Below are positions 40,094 through 50,106 of a stretch of 64,000 bases of DNA, piece by piece. The number at the start of each line of letters is the position of its first letter. Position 1 is the first letter of the stretch. The stretch covers positions 1,364,001 through 1,428,000 of the forward strand of contig NZ_JADNRN010000001.1 in NCBI RefSeq assembly GCF_015595035.1. Reading direction: 5' to 3'. The translations under genes and the position numbers were made by a program. Source of the DNA: Marinibium conchae. Its GTDB lineage: Bacteria > Pseudomonadota > Gammaproteobacteria > Enterobacterales > Alteromonadaceae. Below the pieces are notes generated by a model. It saw nothing but the letters and a program-made list of their open reading frames with translations, was not told where the DNA came from and did not search any database.

Positions 40094-42136
40094 ATGCCGG
40101 AGCACAACATGATCAGAAAAATCCTTATTGCCAACCGCGGTGAAATAGCTTGTAGAGTCATTAAAACCGCTAAATTGATGGGCATTTCCACGCTCGCCGT
40201 TTATTCAGATGCAGACGCAAATGCCTTACACGTTAAAATGGCAGATGAAGCTGTTAGATTAGGGCCGGCACCATCAAAAGACAGTTATTTGAAAAGCGAC
40301 CTTATCATTGAAATTAGTAAAAAAATGGATGTGGATGCAATTCATCCTGGTTATGGCTTTTTATCTGAGAATGCAGAGTTTGCTAGAGCTTGTGCACAAA
40401 ACAATATCATCTTTATTGGGCCTACAATAGAAGCTATCGAAGCAATGGGTTCTAAATCGGCTGCCAAACAAATTATGGAAGAAGCGGGAGTGCCTCTTGT
40501 GCCCGGTTACCACGGTGATGATCAAGACCCCGAGATTATCAGAGAAAGTGCTAATCGCATGGGCTATCCAGTTCTGTTAAAAGCCGCTGCTGGGGGCGGT
40601 GGTAAAGGAATGAGGCAAGTATGGTCTGCTGAAGAGTTCGATAGCGCTCTAGCAGCGGCAAAACGTGAATCAATGTCGAGCTTCAACGACGATAAAATGT
40701 TGGTAGAAAAATATCTTACCGAACCTCGCCACGTTGAAATTCAAGTATTCTGCGACAACCATAAACAAGGCGTTTACCTTTTTGAGCGTGATTGTTCTAT
40801 TCAACGTCGTCATCAAAAGGTAATAGAAGAAGCGCCTGCACCAAATTTGTCCCATGCACTTAGAGAGCAGATGGGCGAAGCAGCCCTCAAGGCGGCATTT
40901 GCAATTAACTACTCAGGTGCGGGTACGGTTGAGTTTCTATTAGATACTGACGGTAGTTTCTACTTCATGGAAATGAACACTCGCTTGCAAGTGGAGCATC
41001 CGGTCACTGAAATGATTACCGGTGAAGATCTCGTTGAATGGCAAATTCGGGTTGCCAATAATGAGCCGCTGCCGAAGTCTCAAGAGCAACTCAGCATGCG
41101 TGGCCATGCCTTCGAAGCAAGAATTTATGCTGAAGACCCAAACAATGAGTTTTTGCCTGCCACCGGCACGCTTTCTATGTTAAGTGCACCAAAAGAAAGT
41201 GCTAATGTAAGAGTCGATACAGGAGTTGAGCAAGGCGACGAAGTATCAATTTATTACGACCCGATGATAGCAAAGCTCATTGTCTGGGATGAAAGTCGAG
41301 AGAAAGCATTAGCAAGATTAGCCACTTGTTTAGAAGACTATGCAATTGGCGGCGTTGTAACTAACATCGATTACTTAAAACGCATAGCGCAGTCCTCTCC
41401 ATTTAAAAAAGCACAATTAACTACCGACTTCATCGAGCGTCACGAAGCAGTTATATCTACACAATCTACTGTGCCAACAAGTCAGTTTATAGCTGAGCTT
41501 ACTCTTTTTACCCTGTTGTCGCACAAACAGGCTATAGACATCGCTCAACAAGCAACCTTTAATCAAGACCCATGGAGCCTTCAAGACAATTATCGAAGTA
41601 ACATTGTGCATCGCGAGAACTTGACACTGACGATAGGTGACGATGTGTTTACTGTGCATTGTGAAGAAATCGAAGCAGGCACATGGGCATTGAACATAAG
41701 CTCACCAACAACAGCAATAATGCAGCCGAACCTCGTCATAGGCGGAACGCTCAGCACAGGCGAGCTCCACGTTCAACGCGAGGGTATAAAGCGCAGCTAC
41801 AAAGTAATGCATGACGATCTCTTATATGTATTATTTACCAAAGAAGGGCTAGTTCAAGCAAAGCTTATGGAAAATGATCTGGGTGAAAGTGGTGACGCTG
41901 AACAGGCAAATTCTGTGGTTGCTCCTATGAATGGTACCGTTGTCGATGTCGTTGTAAACGAAGGTAGCCTGGTTAACAAAGGAGACCTTTTGATTATCGT
42001 TGAAGCAATGAAAATGGAACATGCAATAAAAGCCCCCTACGCTGGTGTTATAAAAGAGTGTTTCTTTAAAAAAGGGGATTTAGTGAGTGGCGGTGTCCCT
42101 CTTATGGACATTGAAGCTGTTGAGGGTGAAAAATGA
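40094..42136 (+). CDS. liuD: Methylcrotonyl-CoA carboxylase, biotin (alpha) subunit
   Basis: The biotin carboxylase/carrier subunit of methylcrotonyl-CoA carboxylase. The 680-residue protein has the biotin carboxylase domain (KILIANRGEIACRV; IHPGYGFLSENAEFA; AAAGGGGKGMR; FMEMNTRLQVEHPVTE) over about residues 6-450. A linker domain and a C-terminal biotinyl domain follow, with the biotinylated lysine at about residue 640 in EAMKMEHA. The start is only 2 bp after liuC. Met6 (MIRKILIANRGE) is an equally plausible start. It overlaps liuE by 4 bp. Confidence 0.95.
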   Translation: MPEHNMIRKILIANRGEIACRVIKTAKLMGISTLAVYSDADANALHVKMADEAVRLGPAPSKDSYLKSDLIIEISKKMDVDAIHPGYGFLSENAEFARACAQNNIIFIGPTIEAIEAMGSKSAAKQIMEEAGVPLVPGYHGDDQDPEIIRESANRMGYPVLLKAAAGGGGKGMRQVWSAEEFDSALAAAKRESMSSFNDDKMLVEKYLTEPRHVEIQVFCDNHKQGVYLFERDCSIQRRHQKVIEEAPAPNLSHALREQMGEAALKAAFAINYSGAGTVEFLLDTDGSFYFMEMNTRLQVEHPVTEMITGEDLVEWQIRVANNEPLPKSQEQLSMRGHAFEARIYAEDPNNEFLPATGTLSMLSAPKESANVRVDTGVEQGDEVSIYYDPMIAKLIVWDESREKALARLATCLEDYAIGGVVTNIDYLKRIAQSSPFKKAQLTTDFIERHEAVISTQSTVPTSQFIAELTLFTLLSHKQAIDIAQQATFNQDPWSLQDNYRSNIVHRENLTLTIGDDVFTVHCEEIEAGTWALNISSPTTAIMQPNLVIGGTLSTGELHVQREGIKRSYKVMHDDLLYVLFTKEGLVQAKLMENDLGESGDAEQANSVVAPMNGTVVDVVVNEGSLVNKGDLLIIVEAMKMEHAIKAPYAGVIKECFFKKGDLVSGGVPLMDIEAVEGEK

Positions 42137-43047
42137 GCCTTAGCAGCAGTGTATTGCCAAAAAAAGTACAAATTGTCGAGGTTGGCCCTCGTGACGGACT
42201 GCAAAATGAAAAGTTAAGCCTGAGTGTTGAGACCAAAGTGGCACTGATAGATGATTTGTCTAGCACGGGACTCACTAGAATTGAGGCTGGTAGCTTTGTG
42301 TCCCCCAAATGGGTCCCTCAAATGGCAAATTCAGACAGCGTATTGGCGCAAATTACTCGTCGTGAAAATGTGAGATATAGCGCGCTAACACCCAACATGA
42401 AGGGGTTTGAGCTTGCCCTTGCTGCGGGAGCGCAAGAAGTTGCTGTTTTCGGTGCAGCGTCGGAGGCATTTTCACAAAAGAACATTAATTGCAGCATTAA
42501 AGAAAGTTTGGCTCGATTTGAAACCGTCATTGCCGCCGCACATCAAAACAAACTGCCTGTGCGAGGCTATGTCTCTTGTGTTTTGGGTTGTCCTTACCAA
42601 GGTAATGTTGCCATTGAAGATGTGGTTGAAGTCAGCAAGCGACTTATCGATATGGGATGTTATGAAGTTTCACTTGGCGACACCATAGGTGTAGGCACTC
42701 CCTTAAAAACTCAAACCCTGCTTCAGGCTTGTCTACAGGAAATTTCCCATGAGCAGCTTGCTGTGCATTTCCATGACACCTATGGACAGGCGCTAGCTAA
42801 CATATTGAGCGCCTTAGAATTGGGCATCCATATTGTTGATAGCTCAGTTGCCGGTTTAGGTGGCTGCCCCTATGCAAAAGGCGCATCAGGAAATGTAGCC
42901 AGCGAAGATGTTATATACATGCTGCACAATATGGGGATTGAGACAGGGGTAAACCTTGAAAAGTTAGTGCAAGTCGGGCGAGCTATATCCGAGCAACTTC
43001 AACGCACAAATAATTCTAAGGTTGGACTGGCAATGAGCGCAGCATAG
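42133..43047 (+). CDS. liuE: Hydroxymethylglutaryl-CoA lyase
   Basis: This lyase cleaves HMG-CoA to acetoacetate and acetyl-CoA, the last step of the leucine branch. The 304-residue TIM-barrel protein has VEVGPRDGLQNEK at the N-terminus and the metal-binding HFHDTYGQALAN. The signature loop GLGGCPYAKGASGN holds the catalytic cysteine. It overlaps liuD by ATGA and ends the operon. The acetoacetate formed still needs activation to acetoacetyl-CoA before the divergent thiolase could use it; no such transferase or synthetase is in the window. Confidence 0.95.
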   Translation: MSLSSSVLPKKVQIVEVGPRDGLQNEKLSLSVETKVALIDDLSSTGLTRIEAGSFVSPKWVPQMANSDSVLAQITRRENVRYSALTPNMKGFELALAAGAQEVAVFGAASEAFSQKNINCSIKESLARFETVIAAAHQNKLPVRGYVSCVLGCPYQGNVAIEDVVEVSKRLIDMGCYEVSLGDTIGVGTPLKTQTLLQACLQEISHEQLAVHFHDTYGQALANILSALELGIHIVDSSVAGLGGCPYAKGASGNVASEDVIYMLHNMGIETGVNLEKLVQVGRAISEQLQRTNNSKVGLAMSAA

Positions 43048-43087
43048 CAAAGCGTATTTTCAGAGGCTAATTGCTTTTTGGGGGTGG

Positions 43088-44404
43088 TTATTTTTCGGCG
43101 CTCATTCCCAAGCTCAGCAACAAACCCAATACTAGACTACTGGCCATTAGCGCCATTACCCATATATTTCCCAGAAAACTTAGGGCCGAGTAGCACAGCC
43201 CTAAGGTAAGCAGCACAACACCGATTGCGCTATTTGCTTTACTAATGAAGTCTGTCCTATCTGCACCAGATTTTATATCCAAGGCATATACCTTTCGACC
43301 AGCTCGCGCCCCCTCATGCCCTAAGCTAAGAAAAAAATACAAAACAACGATCATGACACCAGAGAGCTGATTTTCGGCGGATACTGACAATTTTAAGTAC
43401 AGCACTAAGCCTATTACCAAAAATACAGTCAACGCACCTAACTGCATTGTCAGGCGAGCATTTTTGTCAGAGATCTTACCCCAAGCATAGGACGACAAAA
43501 TGGCAGCACTGGCTTGCGCAATAATAAAGGAAGATAAACTCAACCACTTATTTTGCTCGCCCTGCTCGATTGCCCATACGATAAAAAATGGCGCGACTAA
43601 AGCGGTATGAACAAAACATGCGCGAACTAATACAAAACGCCCCAAACTGCCCCGAAAGATAGCCAGGAAGCTCTTTATCTTGAGTAAATAATACAAAGGC
43701 GGAGAGCCACTATTGTTATGAGCAGTGTCTGAAGAGGCAGCTTCCCGAGACTTTGACTCTACATTAGTGGACAAACCTGCCATCGAGAAAATGGACAGCG
43801 CCATCAAGACGACACTCAGGCAAGCTATTATGAATATAAGGTCATTATCAAGTTTACCAGACACTAAGCTTACACTCGCAAATAGCAGCGAAAGTAACCC
43901 TGCACAGGTTGAGGAAATACCAACTAAGTCTCCCCGTCGGCCTTTGTCAATGTGTTTACCTTGTATATCTTTCATAGTGAGCGACGTGAGCGCCCTAGCG
44001 ATACTCAACAAGGCTAAGCTGGTTAACACGATCAATCCCAACAATAAGGCATTATCGCCGCCTCCAAAATATATCGCGCAATAAGGAGTGCCAAACATGA
44101 TGACGATACTCAAGGTTTGCAAAACCATGCTGAATCGCCATTGCCCTTGTCGATTAGTTTTGTTTTGTAAGTATTTCCCCAAAAATGCCTGAGGTAGCAA
44201 TGAACCGGATTCACGAATCGGTACCAGCAATGGGAGCATCCAAGATGGTGCGCCCAAATTAGTTAAGAAAGTAGGAAGCGTGGTTTTAGCTGACAACAAT
44301 ATGTCTACAATTTTGCTGAAAAAAAGACTGGTAACAATTTTCCATTTCGATTTATTTTCTATTACTTCTGACATCTGCCCTCGTTTTTTTGCAACTTTTA
44401 ACAC
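43088..44404 (-). CDS. MFS transporter
   Basis: A 438-residue integral membrane protein with about 11-12 hydrophobic helices and the two-bundle layout of the major facilitator superfamily, split by a hydrophilic loop near residues 215-235 (SKSREAASSDTAHNNSG). I recognise no substrate-specific motif. Short polar loops and charged cytoplasmic stretches such as GKHIDKGRRGDLVG and WGKISDKNARL match MFS loop patterns. An internal Met11 (MSEVIENKSK) may be the true start. It is convergent with the liu operon and divergent from the MscS gene. It could export or import almost any small solute. Confidence 0.75.
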   Translation of the reverse strand: MLKVAKKRGQMSEVIENKSKWKIVTSLFFSKIVDILLSAKTTLPTFLTNLGAPSWMLPLLVPIRESGSLLPQAFLGKYLQNKTNRQGQWRFSMVLQTLSIVIMFGTPYCAIYFGGGDNALLLGLIVLTSLALLSIARALTSLTMKDIQGKHIDKGRRGDLVGISSTCAGLLSLLFASVSLVSGKLDNDLIFIIACLSVVLMALSIFSMAGLSTNVESKSREAASSDTAHNNSGSPPLYYLLKIKSFLAIFRGSLGRFVLVRACFVHTALVAPFFIVWAIEQGEQNKWLSLSSFIIAQASAAILSSYAWGKISDKNARLTMQLGALTVFLVIGLVLYLKLSVSAENQLSGVMIVVLYFFLSLGHEGARAGRKVYALDIKSGADRTDFISKANSAIGVVLLTLGLCYSALSFLGNIWVMALMASSLVLGLLLSLGMSAEK

Positions 44405-44553
44405 CTAATGAAGTGCTTATATAAGTTCATATCGATGAAGGTGCTTACAGCGAAAAAATGCAATTCGATCATTCTGTATGGTGGCTATGTAATGACTCTA
44501 TCGAACAAAAAGCTCGCTTTCGGCTTTTCTGGTTTAGCTATTAGTCGTAATCT

Positions 44554-45480
44554 TTGATAGTGTTGATGGGAGAAATTCATGCTTACAGGACTCAGCCTAA
44601 TTATATGCCTTATGAACAAGTTCTCACGTATCTAGACGACCCTACTCTGCAAAAGTCTATCATTAGTGTTTGTTTAATAATACTTGTCGGTATCACGAAA
44701 TCCATATTGAAAAGAGTACTTGTAGATAGAGGCAAGAAGCACAAGAAAAACTATCGTTCACAGGTTAATACCCTCAACAATTCCCTCAATATTAGCTTAG
44801 TGTTTTTTATCGTTATCTTTTGGTCTGGGGAAATACAAGAATTCGCACTTTCCATTGCTGCTTTCATGTTTGCAATTGTATTTGCAACCAAGGAGTACAT
44901 TCAGTGTTTTCTTGGTTACTTCTTCTATTTGAGTGCTAGGCCATTCCGAATTGGAGATTGGATACAAGTTCAAGATGGTATCGGAGAAGTTATCGCCGCA
45001 GACTGGACAAAGGTAACCCTCCTTGAGGTTGACCCCCATTCCAATGCTTACACCGGTAAACATCTATTTATTCCTAACAATCAATTGCTACTGAAAACCG
45101 TAAAGAACCTGAACTTCTTAAGGCGGTACTCAATGCATCAATTTACCATCACTTGTGAACCATTAATTGACATTGTTCCTATCGTAAGTCATTTGGAAAA
45201 GCGAGCGGAGCAGTATTTAGCAGACTTTCACGATGTAGCTGAGCGCTACAAAAGCGTTATTGAAAAACGCATGGATATAGAATTTATTGAAATAAAACCG
45301 CATTTTCATATACATACCAATAAATTTGCTAAAGTATGTATTACGGTAGATCTATTTTGCCCTGTAGAGCAGAACTTAGCGATCGAACAATCGATTACCC
45401 AAGAATTCTTTCAACTCTGGCATCTTGAGCTCAACAAACTACCCGTTCACGAAACGCTGAAACCTGCTTCTTTGAGTTAA
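44554..45480 (+). CDS. Mechanosensitive ion channel protein (MscS family)
   Basis: A small-conductance mechanosensitive channel-like protein of about 300 residues. Three hydrophobic segments (about residues 34-50, 78-95 and 98-125) precede a soluble MscS beta domain with ARPFRIGDWIQVQDGIGEV and FIPNNQLLLKTVKNL, both family hallmarks. The third helix lacks the strict Gly/Ala zipper of E. coli MscS, so gating may differ. The start is uncertain: the longest frame opens with TTG at 44554, with in-frame ATG codons at 44566 and 44602 but no clear ribosome-binding site. It sits 85 bp before glgC. Confidence 0.85.
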   Translation: MIVLMGEIHAYRTQPNYMPYEQVLTYLDDPTLQKSIISVCLIILVGITKSILKRVLVDRGKKHKKNYRSQVNTLNNSLNISLVFFIVIFWSGEIQEFALSIAAFMFAIVFATKEYIQCFLGYFFYLSARPFRIGDWIQVQDGIGEVIAADWTKVTLLEVDPHSNAYTGKHLFIPNNQLLLKTVKNLNFLRRYSMHQFTITCEPLIDIVPIVSHLEKRAEQYLADFHDVAERYKSVIEKRMDIEFIEIKPHFHIHTNKFAKVCITVDLFCPVEQNLAIEQSITQEFFQLWHLELNKLPVHETLKPASLS

Positions 45481-45565
45481 CTCAATAAGATGTGGATGAT
45501 TTATGTACAAAAAAAAATAAATGCGTAAACTCATATAAAGAATAAACGAGTGAAGGAATACAAGC

Positions 45566-46813
45566 ATGCCATCAGAAAATAACGTTCGCTATATTAGTAA
45601 CTTGACTAAAGACACCTATGCCTTGGTCCTCGCTGGCGGAAGAGGCTCAAGACTTCATGAATTGACTAACTGGCGCGCCAAGCCTGCGCTATATTTTGGT
45701 GGTAAATTTAGAATCATTGATTTCCCTCTCTCAAATTGCGTTAACTCTGGCATCAGAAATATCGGAGTACTAACACAATATAAATCACATTCCCTTATCC
45801 GGCACTTAGTAAGGGGTTGGGGCCACTTCAAGAAAGAGCTAGGTGAATCGGTTGAGATTTTACCGGCATCTCAGCGTTTTTCTGAAGAATGGTATCAAGG
45901 TACCGCAGACGCCGTTTATCAAAATATTGATATCATCAGAGACGAATTACCCAAGTATGTCATGGTGCTCTCTGGTGACCATATTTACAGGCAAGATTAC
46001 GGACACATTCTGGCGCAACACGTCGAGTCAGGTGCGAAAATGACAGTCAGCACTATTGCTGTTCCTGTCGAGCAAGCCAGAAACGCCTTTGGGGTGATAT
46101 CGGTAGACGATAACAACAAAATCATAGATTTTCATGAAAAACCCTCCAATCCAACACCATTAGCAGGGAATGAAAGTCATTGCTTGGCATCGATGGGGAA
46201 TTATGTTTTTGATACTGATTTCTTGTTCGAGCAATTAGAAAGAGACTCTCAAACACAAGGCTCCGAGCGTGATTTTGGCAAAGACATCATTCCAGCAATT
46301 ATTGACAATCATGACGTTTATGCCTTTGAGTTTTCTAAAAGCAGCAAAAATGCTTCCTATTGGCGCGATGTGGGTACTCTCGACTCATATTGGGAGGCCA
46401 ACATGGAATTGGTGGCACCGGTTCCAGCTTTAAATATCTATGATAAAGACTGGCCCATATGGACTTATCAAGAACAATTACCGCCAGCAAAATTTGTTAT
46501 GGAAAGTGACGATAATAGAGGTGAGGCATTAAACTCTGTAGTGTCAGGCGGTTGCATTGTTTCTGGTTCAACACTCATAAAAAGCGTTTGTTTCAGTAAT
46601 GTTAGAATTCAGTCTGGTAGTGCAGTTGAGCAAAGCGTACTCTTACCAGGTGTTACCATCGGTAAAAATACAAAGATAAGAAAGGCAATCGTCGACAGAG
46701 GAACCATCATACCTGACAACTTTGTTATTGGGCATAACCACGACGAAGACCGCAAAAGAGGCTTCCGCGTCTCGGAAAATGGAGTGGTATTAGTCACTAA
46801 AGACTCTATATAA
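45566..46813 (+). CDS. glgC: Glucose-1-phosphate adenylyltransferase
   Basis: GlgC makes ADP-glucose, the committed step of bacterial glycogen synthesis. The 415-residue protein has the nucleotide-binding [13 protein letters not shown] and [41 protein letters not shown] and the left-handed beta-helix C-terminus ([22 protein letters not shown]) also match. GRGSRL near residue 25 and the adjacent arginine-rich segment form the allosteric region. A good AAGGAA precedes the ATG. No glgA, glgB or glgP is adjacent, so the pathway is dispersed or located elsewhere. Confidence 0.95.
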   Translation: MPSENNVRYISNLTKDTYALVLAGGRGSRLHELTNWRAKPALYFGGKFRIIDFPLSNCVNSGIRNIGVLTQYKSHSLIRHLVRGWGHFKKELGESVEILPASQRFSEEWYQGTADAVYQNIDIIRDELPKYVMVLSGDHIYRQDYGHILAQHVESGAKMTVSTIAVPVEQARNAFGVISVDDNNKIIDFHEKPSNPTPLAGNESHCLASMGNYVFDTDFLFEQLERDSQTQGSERDFGKDIIPAIIDNHDVYAFEFSKSSKNASYWRDVGTLDSYWEANMELVAPVPALNIYDKDWPIWTYQEQLPPAKFVMESDDNRGEALNSVVSGGCIVSGSTLIKSVCFSNVRIQSGSAVEQSVLLPGVTIGKNTKIRKAIVDRGTIIPDNFVIGHNHDEDRKRGFRVSENGVVLVTKDSI

Positions 46814-46824
46814 AAGGCCAAATA

Positions 46825-47652
46825 TTAGCCCACTATTTCCTTAAGTAAAACGTTAAGCCGTTGCGCCAGTTCAATCGGCCTTTCGAGCGGAAACATGTGC
46901 CCTCCAAATGTGAGCTCTTCGTGCTCAAGTGTAGGGTTAGCCTTTAGGAATCGCTTTCTTAGACTGGGAATACATACATCCGTTTCTGAGCCAGTAACAA
47001 GAAAGCCTGGGCACTGTAACTGACCAGAGAACTGATGCAGGTTATCTGGTAGCGTCCTAAAAATATTTGCTTCAACGTCGGTTGAAAAAGTTAAGTGTAG
47101 ATGGTCACCCTCGCGAGACGTTACTGCATCTACATAATCAGCGATACACTCAGGATCCATATTCCTAAAAAGCGCTCGCTGGCTAAAATATTCGACTAAA
47201 TCATCACTATGGTGCCATTGTTTATTCCTAATGTTGGTTTTCCCTGCTGGGGTAATTTTATCAATCAAGCGATTTCGCTTTGCGAATTTGAAGATCCAGC
47301 TTGCAGCCCCAGTTACTAGAGGAGGATCTAACATGATGAGCCCTGCAAACATGCTTGGGCATTTGCAGGCAGCCAAATAAGAGATAACAGCACCAAAGGA
47401 ATGCCCTACCAATATTACAGGTAGCGAGGCTTGTAGTGCTTGCTGTTCACTTTCAAGGTAATCAAGCAGTTCCTCTACTTGATTAGCCCAATTATTATTC
47501 AAAGGAAAGCGTGGATTGTGGGCAAACTTCTCTAAGGCAATAAGCTTGAAGTTAGGATCGATGGAAGTCATTAATTTCCGGTAACTTTGGGCTGGAAAGC
47601 CGTTGGCATGAGCGAAATGAATCATGGCCTTATACTTTGCTGTTGTGTCCAT
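46825..47652 (-). CDS. Alpha/beta hydrolase
   Basis: A 275-residue alpha/beta-hydrolase-fold protein. The nucleophile elbow is LVGHSFGAVIS (Ser85), an oxyanion segment HANGFPAQSY lies near residue 15, and the probable catalytic histidine is in FGGHMFPLERP near the C-terminus. It starts 1 bp after the AraC-type regulator stop, with GAGGAT overlapping the end of that gene, so the two are co-transcribed. The neighbouring hydroxylase and thioesterase make an ester or lipid substrate plausible, but this is inference. Confidence 0.85.
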   Translation of the reverse strand: MDTTAKYKAMIHFAHANGFPAQSYRKLMTSIDPNFKLIALEKFAHNPRFPLNNNWANQVEELLDYLESEQQALQASLPVILVGHSFGAVISYLAACKCPSMFAGLIMLDPPLVTGAASWIFKFAKRNRLIDKITPAGKTNIRNKQWHHSDDLVEYFSQRALFRNMDPECIADYVDAVTSREGDHLHLTFSTDVEANIFRTLPDNLHQFSGQLQCPGFLVTGSETDVCIPSLRKRFLKANPTLEHEELTFGGHMFPLERPIELAQRLNVLLKEIVG

Positions 47653-47653
47653 T

Positions 47654-48718
47654 TTATCCTCGTTTACTCTTTAGCCAGTCTCGCGGCGATAAGCCATACC
47701 ATGTTTTAAAGGCGCGCCGGAAGTTGGCTGCATCAGAATACCCCAGTTCATCGGCAACATTAGATATTGACATATTTTCTATCAGTAATAAGCGCTTGGC
47801 TTCATCTGAACGTCGCTTTTGCAGCAGGGCTTTGAAACTCGTACCTTCAGCCTCAAGACTCCTGTGTAAGGTGCGCTTGCTCATAAACAAGCGCTCGGCA
47901 ACTTGCTCTAAACTGAGAGTGCAACCCTGATCCATACACAGTAATGAATACACTGCATCTTTGGTCGAATGTGTATGTTGTTGATAGCCCTCGAGTTCTT
48001 TTTTGCAGCGCGCAATTGCTCGTTGAAAACTAAACTCATCAACCATTGCTAATGCTCGTTGCAAATATTTATCAGAGAAAGTAATGCTGCATATTGCTTG
48101 TTCAAATTTTAATTCTTTGGCCTTCATCGCCTCATATTTTGCTACATAACTTGGCTTGCTATAGTCAAAACTAGCGCTCAAAATTTCAATTTTGGAAGCA
48201 TCTTGAAAGTTGATGGAATGTAACATATTCACAATGGCAATACATATTGCCTCAGTTACTGAGCGATGTAAGCTCATTTGCCAATGCTTATCTTGCAACT
48301 CAATTTTTACGGTAGCGTTAACAAGCTTATAATCAAAGCTCACGAAGGGTAAACGGATTGATATAAATTGATTATGAAAATCAAGAACATCTTTAAGTGA
48401 TGCGCAATTGAGCACAGCGAGACCAAAATCACCGTGATGAGCAAGCTCTAAACGCTTACCAACACTTATCCCAAAGTCTTCAAAACCATGATTTTCGATG
48501 ACAACTTTCATCAACGCATCAAAGCGCTCAACGCTAACCCGAGCGTCAAGCTCGGTAAGTTCATCCATGTTCAAGTCCTGTGATGCGAGCCACTTATCCA
48601 CTTGTACACCAGCACTTTTAAGCACGGCAATTACATGACCAAAATAATAGGTCGGCAGGCTGAGATGTTTGCGCACTTTTTCGGTCCTTTTACTGCAATT
48701 AAAAGCAAAGTTACTCAA
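47654..48718 (-). CDS. AraC-family transcriptional regulator (OruR/ArgR-like)
   Basis: A 354-residue regulator with an N-terminal ligand-binding region of the arabinose-binding-like (Arabinose_bd) type, as in OruR and many hydrocarbon or fatty-acid responsive AraC proteins. The C-terminal double helix-turn-helix has LSLEQVAERLFMSKRTLHRSL (quoted from LSLEQVAERLFMSK) and ISNVADELGYSDAANFRRAFK, and ends WYGLSPRDWLK. It is divergent from the alkB-type gene, with two TTGGCAAT repeats 21 bp apart between them. That layout suggests it activates the hydroxylase in response to its substrate. Confidence 0.9.
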   Translation of the reverse strand: MSNFAFNCSKRTEKVRKHLSLPTYYFGHVIAVLKSAGVQVDKWLASQDLNMDELTELDARVSVERFDALMKVVIENHGFEDFGISVGKRLELAHHGDFGLAVLNCASLKDVLDFHNQFISIRLPFVSFDYKLVNATVKIELQDKHWQMSLHRSVTEAICIAIVNMLHSINFQDASKIEILSASFDYSKPSYVAKYEAMKAKELKFEQAICSITFSDKYLQRALAMVDEFSFQRAIARCKKELEGYQQHTHSTKDAVYSLLCMDQGCTLSLEQVAERLFMSKRTLHRSLEAEGTSFKALLQKRRSDEAKRLLLIENMSISNVADELGYSDAANFRRAFKTWYGLSPRDWLKSKRG

Positions 48719-48755
48719 TTTATAGTCTTTTTAAAGCTACTCTAAAAATGTCAAC

Positions 48756-48784
48756 TTGGCAATAAATGACTTTTTATTGGCAAT
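48756..48784 (+). promoter_or_regulatory. Candidate AraC-type operator: direct repeats 21 bp apart
   Basis: TTGGCAAT occurs at 48756-48763 and again at 48777-48784. The 21-bp start-to-start spacing is two helical turns, the arrangement expected for an AraC-family activator. It lies 63-91 bp before the preferred alkB start at 48847, between the divergent regulator and hydroxylase genes. Confidence 0.6.
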
Positions 48785-48846
48785 TTTACCTACGATGACT
48801 TGTCAAATAGTGTGTCAATCTAAGCATGTCAAAAAAGGAGACAAAC

Positions 48847-50082
48847 ATGCTTCATTATCTTAAATTTGCAAATTATTTTTTATCGACAATGGCTGGGGTC
48901 ACGGCGATTTTATTTGCTCAGCACTGGATATTGCTCGGTTTCGCCATATTCGTTGTATTTTATGTGTTAGGAGATGCGTTTTTTGGCGAAGACCTAAGTC
49001 AGCCCGAACTCAACAATAAGGCACTGCTAAATATAATGTTATATGCATCAGTGCCAACTACTATGCTGTTACTTGCGGTGAGTCTGTGGTTGGTAACGCC
49101 TTACGACTGGGCCATTATGCAATGGTTATCAGCCACTAGCGCCTATGATTTTATAGCGGCAAAAGAAGCGACCAACGCCTTCGAAATTGGCGTTGCCTTA
49201 GTGTTTTGTGGCTTAATGTTGAGCGGCGTAGCGACTGTCGTCGGACACGAACTCATACATCGAATTGGTAATAAAAAAGCGGTAACGACTGGCCGCTGGC
49301 TATTGGCTATCAGCTTTGATGCAAGCTTTTCAATTGAACATGTATTTAACCACCACGTTCATGTCGCCACAGAAAAAGATCCTGTAACGGCTAAACGAGG
49401 AACATCGGTTTACGCCCAAGTACCTCTAGCAATCATTCGCACAAGTATGGCGGCATGGCAAATAGAAAAAAAACGCCTAACACGTAAAAAGCAAAGTATT
49501 TTTAGTTTCCACAATCAGTACATTACTGGTTGGCTAATGTCTGTAGCTTGGTTAAGCCTCGCGACAGTTTTGGGTGGATGGCAAGGTTTGCTATTTGTTA
49601 CTGGCGTAGGCATTGCAGCAAAAGTTATTCTTGAGATAGTAAATTACATGGAACACTATGGCTTAGTCAGACACCCTAGAGAGCCTGTAAGACCCAGACA
49701 TTCCTGGAACAACAACCGACGGATATCATGTTGGGCAATGTTCAATTTGCCTCGCCATAGCCATCATCATGCAAAAGGCGCAGTACCATTTGAAAAACTA
49801 GAGGCTATGCCTGATGCTCCCATTATGATTGGAGGTTACATATCAACTATGCTTCTAGTATTAATACCACCTTTATGGTTTTCACTTATGCGTCCGAAAC
49901 TCCAACATTGGGATAAGACGATGGCTAACGAGAAAGAACTGGAGATAATTGCGCAGCAAGCACAAGATGCAGTAGAGCGAAAAGAAAAGCGTCTGGCATT
50001 AATCAAAAGCCTGCATCCTATGCGTTTTATTCAAATCATGCTAGCTATGATGAAAAATCCAATCAAAGGTAACAATAGATAA
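48847..50082 (+). CDS. AlkB-type membrane hydroxylase (alkane 1-monooxygenase-like)
   Basis: A membrane-bound di-iron monooxygenase that hydroxylates terminal carbons of alkanes or similar hydrophobic compounds using rubredoxin electrons. About 411 residues with 5-6 membrane segments carry the histidine boxes HELIH, EHVFNHHVHVAT, NYMEHYGL and LPRHSHHH, the full AlkB/XylM set. The start at 48847 is chosen because AAGGAG ends 7 nt upstream; an ATG at 48826 would add seven residues (MSKKETN). No rubredoxin is adjacent or fused. The divergent AraC regulator and downstream thioesterase form a small lipid-oxidation neighbourhood. Confidence 0.88.
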   Translation: MLHYLKFANYFLSTMAGVTAILFAQHWILLGFAIFVVFYVLGDAFFGEDLSQPELNNKALLNIMLYASVPTTMLLLAVSLWLVTPYDWAIMQWLSATSAYDFIAAKEATNAFEIGVALVFCGLMLSGVATVVGHELIHRIGNKKAVTTGRWLLAISFDASFSIEHVFNHHVHVATEKDPVTAKRGTSVYAQVPLAIIRTSMAAWQIEKKRLTRKKQSIFSFHNQYITGWLMSVAWLSLATVLGGWQGLLFVTGVGIAAKVILEIVNYMEHYGLVRHPREPVRPRHSWNNNRRISCWAMFNLPRHSHHHAKGAVPFEKLEAMPDAPIMIGGYISTMLLVLIPPLWFSLMRPKLQHWDKTMANEKELEIIAQQAQDAVERKEKRLALIKSLHPMRFIQIMLAMMKNPIKGNNR

Positions 50083-50106
50083 AAATTAATAGAAATCTAT
50101 CCACTT

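Noticed and set aside
43048-43087. Terminator after liuE
   Set aside because: Only a 5-bp AAAGC/GCTTT pairing across a long loop; too weak to claim.
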